The notes: generated from the letters alone by a model not told the origin. A stretch of 64,000 nucleotides of DNA from Anoxynatronum buryatiense (GCF_900182905.1 NZ_FXUF01000001.1:434001-498000); one strand, 5' to 3'. Positions 50,111 to 59,824 are shown, counted from the stretch's first letter. Numbers and translations are program-made.

Positions 50111-50785
50111 TTATCTATTGCCATTATAAAATGTGTCGGCTTGTACGTCAAACTTTCGTTCGTTTTTCAGGTGTTCATTTGAAACTACATCTTGCTGATA
50201 TAGGATGGATTTCACCATTCCATTTCGAATCTCCCACAGATTCGCCTGTACCCGGAAAATATCCCACTGGTCGATTTCAAAAATGCGCGACCAGCTATTC
50301 ATAATCTCTGTACGTTCCCGGGCATAAAAATGAGCTGTTTTGTGATCGAAAAATGAGTACACATCTCGGTGACCCCGGCGTCTCATCTCTTCCCGGTAAG
50401 TCTGGGCATCATCGGAGTCTTTGGGAATATATAGGTGGTTCAGCACATAATCCCATTTAACGCTGTCAAAGTAGATGACTTCCGATTCATCCACCTCCAG
50501 CACATACACCACTGTTTCTTCAGTTGGTCGCAACATGTTCGCCTCGCTGACTGAGCACCAGACAGGAAACATCACCTCAGCCGGTTTCGGAACCCGCTGG
50601 TTTGCCGCCTGAACAAACCAGCTGTAAAGAGATGCAATGTAGTCGGTGATTTCTTCAAATTTCTCCTTCAAATGTTGCGGGGTGATGCGAATCACCCCAT
50701 TCATTTTAAGCTCTTCGAGACTCCGAATATCCTGCCGTGTCCACAATGTCACTTTTCCTGAAGCGGGATTTCGATCTGGATTCAT
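50111..50785 (-). CDS. DUF3841-like protein of unknown function
   Basis: About 224 residues, soluble, without a signal peptide. The sequence VTLWTRQDIRSLEELKMNGVIRIT followed by aromatic-rich segments (in parts WSVFVQAAN-like and PVWCSV) resembles DUF3841, a family of unknown function; the match is moderate. The start is uncertain: ATG at 50785 follows GGTGAGGAAT, and ATG at 50797 follows AAGAAAG. Longer frames would run into the upstream GH18 gene. It lies 40 bp after that gene on the same strand and may be read through from it. Confidence 0.6.
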   Translation of the reverse strand: MNPDRNPASGKVTLWTRQDIRSLEELKMNGVIRITPQHLKEKFEEITDYIASLYSWFVQAANQRVPKPAEVMFPVWCSVSEANMLRPTEETVVYVLEVDESEVIYFDSVKWDYVLNHLYIPKDSDDAQTYREEMRRRGHRDVYSFFDHKTAHFYARERTEIMNSWSRIFEIDQWDIFRVQANLWEIRNGMVKSILYQQDVVSNEHLKNERKFDVQADTFYNGNR

Positions 50786-50825
50786 ATTCCTCACCATCTT
50801 TCTTGGTTCGGCCTGATTGATTTGA

Positions 50826-52370
50826 TTACTGATGTTGGTCAAACACAGATTCAAGCTGTTGGTAAACAAAATCAGGAACTGCTCCAAAGCGCCACAGGGC
50901 GACACCGCTCAATTGGTAGCGTTGTACCAGTTTCCATTTTTCCGTCAAACTTCTTTCACTTTCCATATAAATCACGTTCTCATTTCCCTGTTCGTCCATA
51001 AACTGGAGGTAACTGACCTTTGCTGTATGATCCCACAGTTCTGGCAGTGATCGCTGGTGCATCAGCTCATACACTGAATGAAGATACGGGTGGGTAATTT
51101 GCCAGGTGCGCGTAAGCAATTCGCCATCCTCTACATCTTGTGTCTGCGGGCGAGCGGTATAGCGAACTGCCGGCAAACGAACCCCCAGTGTTATTTTTTC
51201 TGAAGGCACCAGTTCCACCAACTGTCGAATTCCCGATTCAACCAGTGTTATGGGTGCGGTGGCGCTGGGCTGCTGACGGTCATGATAATCATAGGCCATG
51301 ACAACCATTTCATCCGCAAGTTTACCCAACTGTGCATAGTCGTATCCCAGGTAAGCACTGTTTACCGGTGGCACTGTCACCACCAGGCGATAACGACTTC
51401 CTATCTGTTCAGCCAATTCAGTCACGAAAGCCGTATAGCCACTGCGTGCCTGCCGGGCCTGGTCTGAATGCTGCTGTAACCCCAGCCCTTCAATATCAAG
51501 GTTCACACCAGTAAATGCTTCACTTTGCAACTCGCTGAAAATCGTTTCCACCAACGCTGCCCGTTGCCCGGCATTGCTCAGCAGCTCAGCCAACATTCCC
51601 TGGCTCTCCTGGGCAAATATCATCATCGTCCTGTCAATATTTCGATTTTCCAGTTCTGCCAATACCTGTTCGTACCCACTGGGTCTTCGAAAACCGTGAA
51701 CTGCCCCATTGGTAATGAGCTCTCCTGCCTCATTCATTTCATACCATCCCAAATGCACCTGAGAAAACAACCTGGCCCACGGGTCGGCAGACACCTGGGG
51801 ATAAGTCTCTCCAAACAGTTCATTCCAGCTTGATCTGTCACCCGCCCCCAGCGCATAGAATCCTGATAGTTTTCCATTGACAGAGTGAAGTATTGGTTCA
51901 TAGGTCATGGCAATATGGCCGTCCTGATAGTCCACCTGCACTCCGAAAGACTCGCTAAAATCTCTCAGCGGAATAAAGGCTCTGCCCTCTAAAATCTGAG
52001 GCGCCGCATTCATTTCCCTTCCACTTCCATTGAAAACTGCCATTCTTGTCCCCACTGTCATCACCAGTTCGACCCCGTCAGCAGTGGCTGTGATTCGTTG
52101 GGTCTCTTCCTGCCAGTCGACATCGACGCCTATGGCTTCTGCCAAACGCCTGAAAGGCACCAGTGTTCTTCCTTTCCAAACCACCGGAGCTGTTTCACCA
52201 AAAATAATGGGCTGACCGTTCAACGAAATGGTCAGTGAATTCTGAGCATATATGGGCTGTAATATCGATATTGCCGTCAATATAAGTAATACGAGCCCCA
52301 CTGTAAATATTCCATTTATGCATTGATGCGCTGCTTTTGCCGTTAGAGAATTTTGGTGCTGTCGCTTCAT
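50826..52370 (-). CDS. Secreted GH18-family protein with copper-amine-oxidase-like N-domain
   Basis: A 514-residue exported protein. A signal peptide or anchor covers about residues 1-43 (hydrophobic 20-41, QPIYAQ). Residues 48-155 form a copper amine oxidase N-terminal-like stalk domain, which in Clostridia attaches to or interacts with the cell wall. Residues 165-510 form a GH18 fold with active-site FTGVNLDIEG (D292, E294) and the YDYHD/VSYLQF family strands, like spore-cortex or germination-associated YaaH/SleL-type enzymes. Substrate may be peptidoglycan or chitin-like glycans. It is not clearly linked to a pathway here. Confidence 0.88.
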   Translation of the reverse strand: MKRQHQNSLTAKAAHQCINGIFTVGLVLLILTAISILQPIYAQNSLTISLNGQPIIFGETAPVVWKGRTLVPFRRLAEAIGVDVDWQEETQRITATADGVELVMTVGTRMAVFNGSGREMNAAPQILEGRAFIPLRDFSESFGVQVDYQDGHIAMTYEPILHSVNGKLSGFYALGAGDRSSWNELFGETYPQVSADPWARLFSQVHLGWYEMNEAGELITNGAVHGFRRPSGYEQVLAELENRNIDRTMMIFAQESQGMLAELLSNAGQRAALVETIFSELQSEAFTGVNLDIEGLGLQQHSDQARQARSGYTAFVTELAEQIGSRYRLVVTVPPVNSAYLGYDYAQLGKLADEMVVMAYDYHDRQQPSATAPITLVESGIRQLVELVPSEKITLGVRLPAVRYTARPQTQDVEDGELLTRTWQITHPYLHSVYELMHQRSLPELWDHTAKVSYLQFMDEQGNENVIYMESERSLTEKWKLVQRYQLSGVALWRFGAVPDFVYQQLESVFDQHQ

Positions 52371-52427
52371 TGTCTGCTGCCCCCTTGTTTAATCATTGCT
52401 TGCTGGTGTCAATTGACTGAAATTTTT

Positions 52428-52904
52428 TCACCGTTCCTGATATCCTTCATCTTCAGGCAGGTCTTCCGCTGAAGCAGCCTGCTTCACCAGTTCATCACAT
52501 CGCTCATTTTCCGGATGACCACTGTGGCCTTTCACCCATATAAACTCAATCTCATGCTTTTCGATGAGTTTCAGCAGCTTTTCCCATAAATCAATATTCT
52601 CTGCCATATCTTTTTTGTTCCGCTTCCAGTTGTTGGCCTGCCATCGCTTTGCCCACCCTTTGGAAACACCGTCCACCAGGTATTTGGAGTCACTGTACAA
52701 CTTAATCATGCAGGGATATTTCAAGAGTTCAAGGGCTCGGATACACGCAGTCATTTCCATTCGATTGTTGGTGGTCATCCGAAACCCGCCAGAAATTTCT
52801 TTTCTGTGGTCTCCATGCACCAGAATGGCCCCGTAACCGCCCTTTCCCGGATTACCCAGTGCCCCGCCATCTGTATAGATCTTCACTTCTTTCATGGTTT
52901 CCAT
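52428..52904 (-). CDS. rnhA: Ribonuclease HI
   Basis: About 158 residues. RNase HI removes RNA from RNA-DNA hybrids. The catalytic acidic residues appear in YTDGGALGNPG, MEMTACIRAL and YSDSKYLVDG, with a fourth in NERCDELVKQ. The basic handle region (KRWQANNWKRNKKDM) resembles E. coli-type RNase HI. ATG at 52904 follows AAAGGCGTG; ATG at 52895 is an alternative. Single gene. Confidence 0.95.
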   Translation of the reverse strand: METMKEVKIYTDGGALGNPGKGGYGAILVHGDHRKEISGGFRMTTNNRMEMTACIRALELLKYPCMIKLYSDSKYLVDGVSKGWAKRWQANNWKRNKKDMAENIDLWEKLLKLIEKHEIEFIWVKGHSGHPENERCDELVKQAASAEDLPEDEGYQER

Positions 52905-53280
52905 CACGCCTTTCAAAATTGCTGGCTGCACGAAATGATCTGACCACTTCTGATTTAGTATAAATCAGCCTGTTCCGACCGCCCATTTCAAATTGTTTTG
53001 CAATATATATTTTCGACATTACTTTTCAAAACCCTTCTTTACCATATCATTAAATCATAAAGTTTTCACCTGCGGATCAGTGCTGAGGGGTTTTGTCACA
53101 GCTTTGATGAAATCGTACTATCTTCTTTGTTTCCTTCGGATATCTGTTTTTGCTGTCTGGTTTTTTGAAGAATTTCTTCACTTCTTTTGACAATTCTGTT
53201 CAAAGTGATAGAATTAATACAGGTGCAGTTTGGCAGCAACTGTGTCATGTCATATTTTCTATCAAAGGAGTGTGAATCAT
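52905..53280. other. 376-bp intergenic region between rnhA and the M20 hydrolase gene
   Basis: Divergent promoter space. The promoter at 53187-53214 is the only recognised element. A TTTGGCAGCAACTGTGT stretch near 53228 resembles a -24 box but lacks the -12 GC. Confidence 0.5.
53187..53214 (+). promoter_or_regulatory. Sigma-A promoter of the M20 hydrolase gene
   Basis: Perfect TTGACA (53187-53192), 16-bp spacer, TAGAAT (53209-53214), about 66 bp upstream of the ATG. Confidence 0.7.
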
Positions 53281-54501
53281 ATGATCAATTGCAGCAAAGA
53301 AAGACTGCAGGACAAGATTCAAACCTTTAGTCAGTTCGGTGATACTGGAAATGGTGGCATTACCCGGCTATGCTTCACGGAGCCAGAACTGCAGGCCCGT
53401 GCCGAGTTTAAAAGACGTTGTGAAGCGCTGGGAATGGAAGTCAAAACCGACGACGTGGCCAACATGTATGCGACGCTGAAAGGCACTGAGGATCTGCCGG
53501 CCATTGCCATGGGTTCTCACCTGGACTCTGTTATCAAAGGCGGCAATTATGATGGTGTTTTAGGTGTCCTCACAGGCCTTGAGGTGGCAGAAACCATCGT
53601 GAAAGAAGGCATCAAGACCCGCCATCCCATCACGGTGATTGCCTGGACCAACGAAGAAGGCTCTCGTTTTGGACCAGCCATGATGTGTTCAGGAATCATC
53701 ACCGGCAAATTTGACGAAGCCACCATGATGGCTTCCAAAGATAAAGAAGGAGTTACTTTCAAAGAAGCCCTTGAAGCCAGCGGCTACAAGGGTAATCAAA
53801 GCAACCGGTTTAAGGCTGATGATTACAAGGCTTTCTTCGAACTCCATATCGAGCAGGGACCAGTGTTGGAGGCTGAAGGCAAAGAAGTGGCTGTACTCGG
53901 CGGTGTTGTGGGAATGGTTAACTACGAGTTCATCACCAGAGGACAAGCCAACCACGCAGGCACCATCCCTATGCCCATGCGTAAAGACGCTCTTTATGCC
54001 ATGACTGCCGTTATCCAGTATCTGCATGACGAACTGGACAAGCTGGACTCCAAGCTGGTTTATACCACCGGTGAATTCAGCGGCGCCCCCAATGTGCATA
54101 CTGTTATCCCCGACTATGTACGTATTACATTAGATTCACGTCATCAAGACCCCGAAGTAATCAAACAAGTGGTTGATGTGATTCATGCCGTGCCAAAAGA
54201 AATGCATGGCTGCCCAGTTACCTACCGGGAACAATGGGCACGAAACACTGTCCATTTTGATCCTGCGTTGGTGAACCTGGCAGAAGAAACAGTCAAAGAA
54301 TTGGGCTATTCCTATAAGGTTATGTATGCCGGAGCCGGGCATGATGCCCAGTTTATTGCCGACATCGTTCCTTCTGCCATGCTTTTCGTTCCCAGCGATA
54401 CCGGTTACAGTCACTGCGAAAAAGAACATACACCTGTGGAGCAGTGCTGGAAAGGGTGCAATGTGCTTCTCAATACTGTTCTGGCCCTTGATAAAAAATA
54501 A
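53281..54501 (+). CDS. M20-family Zn-dependent amidohydrolase (AllC/HyuC type)
   Basis: A 406-residue dinuclear metal hydrolase of the N-carbamoyl-L-amino-acid hydrolase/allantoate amidohydrolase group. Metal ligands are visible: H80 (MGSHLDSV), D91 (GGNYDGVLG), E125/E126 (WTNEEGSRFGPAM), H189 (FELHIEQGPVLE) and a C-terminal His in SHCEKEHTP. It would release ammonia, CO2 or an amino acid from ureido compounds. The substrate cannot be fixed, since no hydantoinase or allantoinase gene is adjacent. ATG at 53281 follows AAAGGAGTGTGAATC; the longer frame is rejected. Confidence 0.92.
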   Translation: MINCSKERLQDKIQTFSQFGDTGNGGITRLCFTEPELQARAEFKRRCEALGMEVKTDDVANMYATLKGTEDLPAIAMGSHLDSVIKGGNYDGVLGVLTGLEVAETIVKEGIKTRHPITVIAWTNEEGSRFGPAMMCSGIITGKFDEATMMASKDKEGVTFKEALEASGYKGNQSNRFKADDYKAFFELHIEQGPVLEAEGKEVAVLGGVVGMVNYEFITRGQANHAGTIPMPMRKDALYAMTAVIQYLHDELDKLDSKLVYTTGEFSGAPNVHTVIPDYVRITLDSRHQDPEVIKQVVDVIHAVPKEMHGCPVTYREQWARNTVHFDPALVNLAEETVKELGYSYKVMYAGAGHDAQFIADIVPSAMLFVPSDTGYSHCEKEHTPVEQCWKGCNVLLNTVLALDKK

Positions 54502-54521
54502 GCAACATTTCATACACCGTA

Positions 54522-54559
54522 AAACAGCAGCCCTGCTCTTCTGAGTGGGGCTGCTGTTT
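54522..54559. terminator. Bidirectional terminator after the M20 hydrolase gene
   Basis: Perfect 12-bp stem AAACAGCAGCCC/GGGCTGCTGTTT with A- and T-rich flanks, between convergent genes. Confidence 0.85.
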
Positions 54560-54591
54560 CTATGCTGTGATCGTTGTGATCAGTATGATCA

Positions 54592-55440
54592 TTAGAGAGT
54601 GGCATTCAATGCTTCCTGAATGGCCTTTTGATGATCGGCATCCACCCGGCCACTGCTGTGGCCTTTGCTCCCGATAAAATGAAGGTCCACATGACCATGC
54701 ATGTCATTCCCTTTCACTTCGTCAAGGTTGGTTCCTCTCCCAAAACCGCCGCTTCTATTATCCACTGTCTGCAGTGCCGGAAGATCATCTCTTCCCGCGT
54801 GGGGCATGGGGGCAATGGAAGCTGCAATGCGAAGACCGTGCACCTCTACAATCACCGGTCTTCTGGACCAGTTCCATTCACCACCTGCCGTTTTCTTAAA
54901 GATGGCTGTATCTTCTTTTGTCAGCGTTTCAACATCGGCGTGGTTGGTCCCATAGGTGCGCTTCACTTTATACGACAAACCTGTCCACACATCAACAATC
55001 GTGGCCACATCGCCTCTGGCAAAAAGATGCTCCACCTCACCAAACCAGGAAAGCGCCTTGATTTCTGTCTGGCTGTTGGTGTTTGTCCTTGAACCACTTC
55101 CTCTGGTGACAGTCATCTCCGCCATTTGCTCCGGTGACTGAACGAATGTGGTGATCATGGAAAGTGTCTTGGCTCCAGCGATCCCATCCGGTGTTAATCC
55201 GTGCTGTTCCTGAAAAGCAGCCACTGCTGATTCTGTCACCTGTCCAAAGTATCCTGTGGGTTCCATTGTGAAGTATCCCAATGCTTCCAAATGTCGCTGC
55301 AACTCCTGCACTTCCTGCCCCGACATTTCTCTTTTCAAAAGGCTATTTTCCGTGAAAGCGTCTGCCTGCAACGGCAACAGTACTGCCATTATCAATACAG
55401 TGATGACTCCCACCCGCTTAATCTGTTGATTCATAGACAT
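54592..55440 (-). CDS. Secreted peptidoglycan-binding domain protein
   Basis: A 282-residue exported protein. The signal peptide covers about residues 1-28 (basic KR, hydrophobic VGVITVLIMAVLLPL, cut near ADA). A PG_binding_1 domain covers about 36-95 (LKREMSGQEVQELQRHLEALGYF). The C-terminal region (about 125-280) contains two conserved-looking stretches (LSWFGEVEHLFARGDVATIVDVWTG, in part, and NDMHGHVDLHFIGSKGHSSGR) that occur in clostridial wall proteins; its His-rich end could bind metal. A peptidase or wall-binding role is possible, unproven. ATG follows GGGAGGTTACAT. Confidence 0.85.
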   Translation of the reverse strand: MSMNQQIKRVGVITVLIMAVLLPLQADAFTENSLLKREMSGQEVQELQRHLEALGYFTMEPTGYFGQVTESAVAAFQEQHGLTPDGIAGAKTLSMITTFVQSPEQMAEMTVTRGSGSRTNTNSQTEIKALSWFGEVEHLFARGDVATIVDVWTGLSYKVKRTYGTNHADVETLTKEDTAIFKKTAGGEWNWSRRPVIVEVHGLRIAASIAPMPHAGRDDLPALQTVDNRSGGFGRGTNLDEVKGNDMHGHVDLHFIGSKGHSSGRVDADHQKAIQEALNATL

Positions 55441-55862
55441 ATGTAACCTCCCGAAGTGTAATTACCGGCCAATCCCGGTATATTCCGGATTATTGTATCA
55501 TACTTCGGGCTTTATGAAAAACCCCCTGACTGGTATCAAGCTGTCAACAGACTGAAATCAGAGAAAGACAGTCTTGTAAAATAAAAGAAATTGATGCTCA
55601 GCTTCTTATAAAATCGAGATGATGATAGTCAGTCATCTGTGAGCCTCTCGCGGATTATATGGATTGGGTCACCGAATAGATATGCACCAGCTGTTTATGA
55701 GAAAGCACCGTATATGTTGATTTTTCTTGAGAAATGGGTATGCAGAAAAGTAGAATCAGCGAACCTTCCTTCACTTTATCATACTGGCTGCAAGAATAAT
55801 CGACATATCTTCTGTACCCGTTCATCATCATGTTGTATAATAGGGAAAATGAGGTGAAGCCC
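55441..55862. other. 422-bp divergent intergenic region
   Basis: Near the peptidoglycan-binding gene, arms CCCGAAGT (55450-55457) and ACTTCGGG (55502-55509) bracket a TACAAT box (minus strand) and touch the ribosome site. Near the cyclase gene a TATAAT lies at about 55836-55841. No gene or riboswitch was recognised in the rest. Confidence 0.45.
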
Positions 55863-57320
55863 ATGTACGCCCTCAAACCCATGACCACTGAAGATTTGAT
55901 GACACTGGACCGCCTGATGCCAGTGCCTTTTGTGCTGATTAATCTAAGTAACCATCTTTATGCCAGCTCATTGTTTCGAAAGCTCACAGGCTTTTCTGGT
56001 GACGAAATCACTTTTCGCCAGAGCCTTCGTGTCATTCATCCGGATCATCGGGAAGCGTTTTTCATGCGCATCGTCGATATTCTGGATCACCCGGAAACAT
56101 TGGAATCCGCCGGGATCGAATCCAACCAACTGATTAAGGAAGTTTGCCTGCTAACCCCTGAGGGACCCTTTTGGTTTGACTATCACTTTACCCTGGTACA
56201 TTACCAGGAAAGACCGTGTATCCTCGCAACACTGAATGACGTGACATCAAAGAAGCTGAACCAGCAGGCACTGGGCCGGCTCATTAATCTGAGAGAAGCC
56301 ATGCTGGAAATCACCCAGTCGGTGATTGGTGTCGAATGCTTGGACAACATCTATGATCTGGTGTTGAAAAAAGCCATTCAGGCCATTGATGCTGCCGAGG
56401 TGGGTTCTATTATGCTACGGGAAGGCACCTTGCTTAAAATGGCGGCTCATCGGGGTTTTAAGAATGAATTGATTGATCACTTTCAACTGCCCATTGAAGA
56501 ATCGTTCCTTTACAAGGCCACCAACGGCAAACTGAACTACATTGCCAAAATCGATAATATTACGTCATTGGAAAATGTTTACGCCATTCCCCTGGAAAAT
56601 GGCGGCGACCGCACCATCAAATCTTCCATCACTGCTCCCATTTTCATTGAAGGCGACTTTTTCGGAGTGGTCGATGTGGAATCCACCCGTTTAGCGGCTT
56701 TTTCTGATGATGACCTGAAAATCATGCAGTTTATTCGTAACCATGTGGAGATTGCCATTGCCAATTACCTGCTATATGAAGAAAAACGATACTTATCTCA
56801 ATATGACTCACTCACCGGAATCTACAACCGCACTTTTTTTGAGGAAATTTTCAGCCAGGTGCTGGATAAAGCTGAGCGGTACCGGGAAATGTTCCATTTA
56901 GTGCTGTTTGACCTGAACTGCTTAAAGGTGGTCAATGACCACCTGGGACATTTGGCAGGCGACCAGTTGATTCAGCGTTTTGCTGCCGGATTAAAACGAA
57001 TCACACGAAAAAGCGATGTGCTGGCCCGCTATGGCGGCGATGAATTTGTAGGTGTTTTTTATTATACCGACGAAACTCATCTGCACCAAAAAATGCTGGA
57101 TTTTCTCAGTGAACTGGAGCGGGAAGAAATCATTATTGATGACACAGCCATCCACAACTCCTTCAGTTATGGCATTGCCACATATGGCAAAGACGGCACC
57201 ACCCTGCAGGAAATGGTACGTATCGCTGATCTGCGCATGTACGAGTTTAAAGACACCTATAAAGCCGCCCGACCTGCCATCTTCTCAATTAAAAAGGATT
57301 TTCGGGACGAGCAGTCCTGA
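55863..57320 (+). CDS. PAS-GAF-GGDEF diguanylate cyclase
   Basis: A 485-residue soluble signalling protein. A PAS domain covers about residues 15-130 (VLINLSNHLYASSLFRKLTGFS), a GAF domain about 145-300, and a GGDEF domain about 310-475, with intact GGDEF at 391-395 and inhibitory RxxD at R382 to D385. It should make cyclic di-GMP in response to a small-molecule or redox cue. ATG at 55863 follows GAGGTGAAGCCC; an upstream in-frame ATG overlaps the -10 region and is rejected. Single gene with a strong terminator. Confidence 0.93.
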   Translation: MYALKPMTTEDLMTLDRLMPVPFVLINLSNHLYASSLFRKLTGFSGDEITFRQSLRVIHPDHREAFFMRIVDILDHPETLESAGIESNQLIKEVCLLTPEGPFWFDYHFTLVHYQERPCILATLNDVTSKKLNQQALGRLINLREAMLEITQSVIGVECLDNIYDLVLKKAIQAIDAAEVGSIMLREGTLLKMAAHRGFKNELIDHFQLPIEESFLYKATNGKLNYIAKIDNITSLENVYAIPLENGGDRTIKSSITAPIFIEGDFFGVVDVESTRLAAFSDDDLKIMQFIRNHVEIAIANYLLYEEKRYLSQYDSLTGIYNRTFFEEIFSQVLDKAERYREMFHLVLFDLNCLKVVNDHLGHLAGDQLIQRFAAGLKRITRKSDVLARYGGDEFVGVFYYTDETHLHQKMLDFLSELEREEIIIDDTAIHNSFSYGIATYGKDGTTLQEMVRIADLRMYEFKDTYKAARPAIFSIKKDFRDEQS

Positions 57321-57337
57321 CCTTGCCGCCAATAGCT

Positions 57338-57372
57338 TCGCCGCCGGAAACCATCTTCCGGCGGCGATTTTT
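57338..57372 (+). terminator. Terminator after the PAS-GAF-GGDEF gene
   Basis: Perfect 12-bp stem TCGCCGCCGGAA/TTCCGGCGGCGA, 6-nt loop, followed by TTTTTC. Confidence 0.9.
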
Positions 57373-57374
57373 CA

Positions 57375-58307
57375 TCACATTTCGCAGCGCTTTCGCAGTG
57401 CTTCCCACTTTGAATCCACATCTTGTTGCAGCTCTTGAATCAAGTGACGGTTTTCCGGCTGAAACAGGTGTTTAAAACGTCCCTGGGGTTCCAGAAATGC
57501 TTCGATGGGCAGTTTTTCCTTTGGTTGGTATGACAGCTGCCACTGCCCGTTGATCACTTCAAAGAGTGGCCAGTAACAGGTATCCACCGCCAAACGGCAG
57601 ATTTCCATGAGGTCCTCCGTTTCATAGCGCCATCCCCTGGGACAAGGCGCCAGCACATTGAGAAAGGCTGGTCCTTCCGTATAAATGGCTCGTTCCGATT
57701 TTTCATGTAGATCTTTAAAGTTTGCCAGAAAAGTGGTCTGTGCCACATAGGGAATCTCGTGGGCGGCCATCACGCCGGCGATGTCTTTCCGAAACTGCTG
57801 CTTTCCCTGAAGCGCACTGCCCACAGGAGATGTGGTGGTATCGGCATACTTGGGAGTCGCCGATGAACGCTGAATCCCTGTGTTCATGTACGCGCCATTG
57901 TCATAGCAGACATATACCATCTCATGCCCACGTTCCATGGCACCGGAGAGAGACTGAAACCCAATGTCGTAAGTACCGCCATCACCTCCAAAGGCGATGA
58001 ATTTATAGGTGTCGTCCAGCTTTCCTTTGTGCCGCAACACCCGATAGGCTGTTTCAACTCCTGACAAGGTGGCTCCCGCGTTTTCAAAAGCATTATGAAT
58101 AAAAGAATCCTTCCAGGCGGTGTAGGGGTAGGTAAATGTGGAAACCTCCAGACAGCCGGTGGCATTTGCAATAACCGCCCGATCACTTTCTTTCAGGGCC
58201 CGCAGCACCCCTCTCACAGCAATGGGTGCTCCACAGCCGGCACACATACGGTGCCCGCCGGTTAAACGTTCCGGTTTGTTCATAACTTCTTTAAATGCAT
58301 AGGCCAT
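57375..58307 (-). CDS. porB: 2-oxoacid:ferredoxin oxidoreductase beta subunit
   Basis: A 310-residue TPP-binding subunit. The pyrophosphate/Mg motif is FGGDGGTYDIG with the following YDNGAYMNTG; an N-terminal Cys pair CAGCGAP and later Cys residues bind the proximal 4Fe-4S cluster, as in PorB. It catalyses decarboxylation of a 2-oxoacid, with electrons passed to ferredoxin and acyl-CoA as product. It is the last gene of porG-porD-porA-porB. Pyruvate is the likely substrate, but related 2-ketoisovalerate enzymes have the same layout. Confidence 0.94.
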   Translation of the reverse strand: MAYAFKEVMNKPERLTGGHRMCAGCGAPIAVRGVLRALKESDRAVIANATGCLEVSTFTYPYTAWKDSFIHNAFENAGATLSGVETAYRVLRHKGKLDDTYKFIAFGGDGGTYDIGFQSLSGAMERGHEMVYVCYDNGAYMNTGIQRSSATPKYADTTTSPVGSALQGKQQFRKDIAGVMAAHEIPYVAQTTFLANFKDLHEKSERAIYTEGPAFLNVLAPCPRGWRYETEDLMEICRLAVDTCYWPLFEVINGQWQLSYQPKEKLPIEAFLEPQGRFKHLFQPENRHLIQELQQDVDSKWEALRKRCEM

Positions 58308-58320
58308 ATGTCATCCCTCC

Positions 58321-59502
58321 TTATTCTCTGACGCTCAGGTATCGGTATACCTCACCAGGATCGTTGGTTTCCATGATATCAAACAATGATTCGTAGACCA
58401 TCTCAATGTGCTGAGTGGTCACATCACGTCCTCCCAGACCATAAATATAATTAATGATCTGCGGCCGCTGTTCCAAAGGGTAGAGAGCCGATCGCACCTC
58501 GGCAAAAACCGGTCCTCCAGCCGCCGAGAATCCCTCGCTGCGATCCATCACTGCCACTGCTTTCAAATGGGCCAGGGCCTGACAGATTTCTTCCTGGGGA
58601 AAAGGCCTGAACATCCTGATTTTCAAAAGACCTACTTTTTTTCCTGCAGCACGCAGGGTATCCACTGTACTTTTAGCTGTACCGGCAGTGGAGTTCAGTA
58701 CCACAATGGCTGTTTCTGTATCTTCCATGCGGTAGGCTTCAAAATAATCATATCGGCGCCCGGTGAGGGCTTCAAAGTCTGTTGCCACTTCTTTGGCCAC
58801 CTGACAAGCATTTTTCATGGCTTCTGCCTGCTGGCGTTTATGTTCCATGTAGTAGGCTGCTGAATCATAGGGGCCAATGGCGATGGCTTCATGGGGATTC
58901 AACAGACTGGTGACAGGTTCATACTGCCCCACAAAATTTTTCACCACTTCATCTTCCATCAGTTCAATATTCTCGATGGAATGGGAGGTGATAAACCCAT
59001 CCTGACACACCATTACCGGCAGCTGTACCTGGGCATGCTCTCCAATACGCACTGCCTGAATGAAATTATCATAAGCTTCCTGATTGTTTTCACTGTAGAG
59101 CTGAATCCATCCGGCATCACGGGCTCCCATTGAATCGCTGTGATCCGCGTGTATGTTGATAGGGCCTGAAAGCGCCCGGTTCACCACTGCCATGGTGACG
59201 GGCAGCCTGTTGGAAGCTGCCACATAGAGCATTTCCCACATAAGTGCCAGCCCACAGGATGACGTGGCTGTCATGGTGCGGGCACCGGCAGACTGGGAAC
59301 CGATACAGGCCGACATGGCGCTGTGCTCTGACTCCACCAGAATTAAACCTGTATCTACCGCTTGATCTGCCACGTATTGGGAGAAATACTGAGGTATTTC
59401 AGTGGAAGGTGTGATGGGGAACGCCGCCACCACATCCGGATTGATCTGTTTCATGGCATAGGCAATGGCTTCATTGCCCGATAATCTTTCCCGAATAGCC
59501 AT
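58321..59502 (-). CDS. porA: 2-oxoacid:ferredoxin oxidoreductase alpha subunit
   Basis: A 393-residue alpha chain with the family start RLSGNEAIAYAMKQINPDVVAAFPITPSTEI. The central CoA/substrate region LVESEHSAMSACIGSQSAGARTMTATSSCG (in part) and the C-terminal domain with MDRSEGFSAAGGPVFAEV are typical. ATG at 59502 follows AAAGGAGTGAAGCAG; the longer frame starting inside porD is rejected. It works in complex with PorB, PorD and PorG. Confidence 0.95.
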   Translation of the reverse strand: MAIRERLSGNEAIAYAMKQINPDVVAAFPITPSTEIPQYFSQYVADQAVDTGLILVESEHSAMSACIGSQSAGARTMTATSSCGLALMWEMLYVAASNRLPVTMAVVNRALSGPINIHADHSDSMGARDAGWIQLYSENNQEAYDNFIQAVRIGEHAQVQLPVMVCQDGFITSHSIENIELMEDEVVKNFVGQYEPVTSLLNPHEAIAIGPYDSAAYYMEHKRQQAEAMKNACQVAKEVATDFEALTGRRYDYFEAYRMEDTETAIVVLNSTAGTAKSTVDTLRAAGKKVGLLKIRMFRPFPQEEICQALAHLKAVAVMDRSEGFSAAGGPVFAEVRSALYPLEQRPQIINYIYGLGGRDVTTQHIEMVYESLFDIMETNDPGEVYRYLSVRE

Positions 59503-59515
59503 CTGCTTCACTCCT

Positions 59516-59824
59516 TTATTTGATTTCTTTTGTCCATTCAATGGCTTCAAAGGGACAGGCTTTCACGCAAATTCCGCATCCCTTACAGTGATCATAATCA
59601 AACTTTTCCCGTTTACGCTCCACCACCGGAATGGAAGAATCAGGACAAGTGGGGGCACACAGCAGGCATTGGCGACATTTTTCCTGAAGCCATACCGGGC
59701 GCATGGTCCGCCAGTCTCCTGTTTTGAAATGCTGCGCACTCCCTGCTTCTGTCACAATACCGCCAGGGGAAATGGCTTTCCATCCAATCTGTTCGTTAAT
59801 CTCAATTCCCGCTTTAGTTTTCAT
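59516..59824 (-). CDS. porD: 2-oxoacid:ferredoxin oxidoreductase delta (ferredoxin) subunit
   Basis: A 102-residue 2[4Fe-4S] ferredoxin subunit with cluster motifs CRQCLLCAPTCPDSS and CKGCGICVKACPFEA, preceded by the PorD-specific WRTMRPV segment. The ATG lies 11 bp inside the end of porG (overlap 59814-59824), so the two are coupled. It relays electrons from PorB to external ferredoxin. Confidence 0.95.
   Translation of the reverse strand: MKTKAGIEINEQIGWKAISPGGIVTEAGSAQHFKTGDWRTMRPVWLQEKCRQCLLCAPTCPDSSIPVVERKREKFDYDHCKGCGICVKACPFEAIEWTKEIK

Noticed and set aside
53225-53245. Sigma-54 promoter upstream of the M20 hydrolase (TTTGGCAGCAACTGTGT).
   Set aside because: The -12 position is GT instead of GC, and a good sigma-A promoter exists at 53187-53214.
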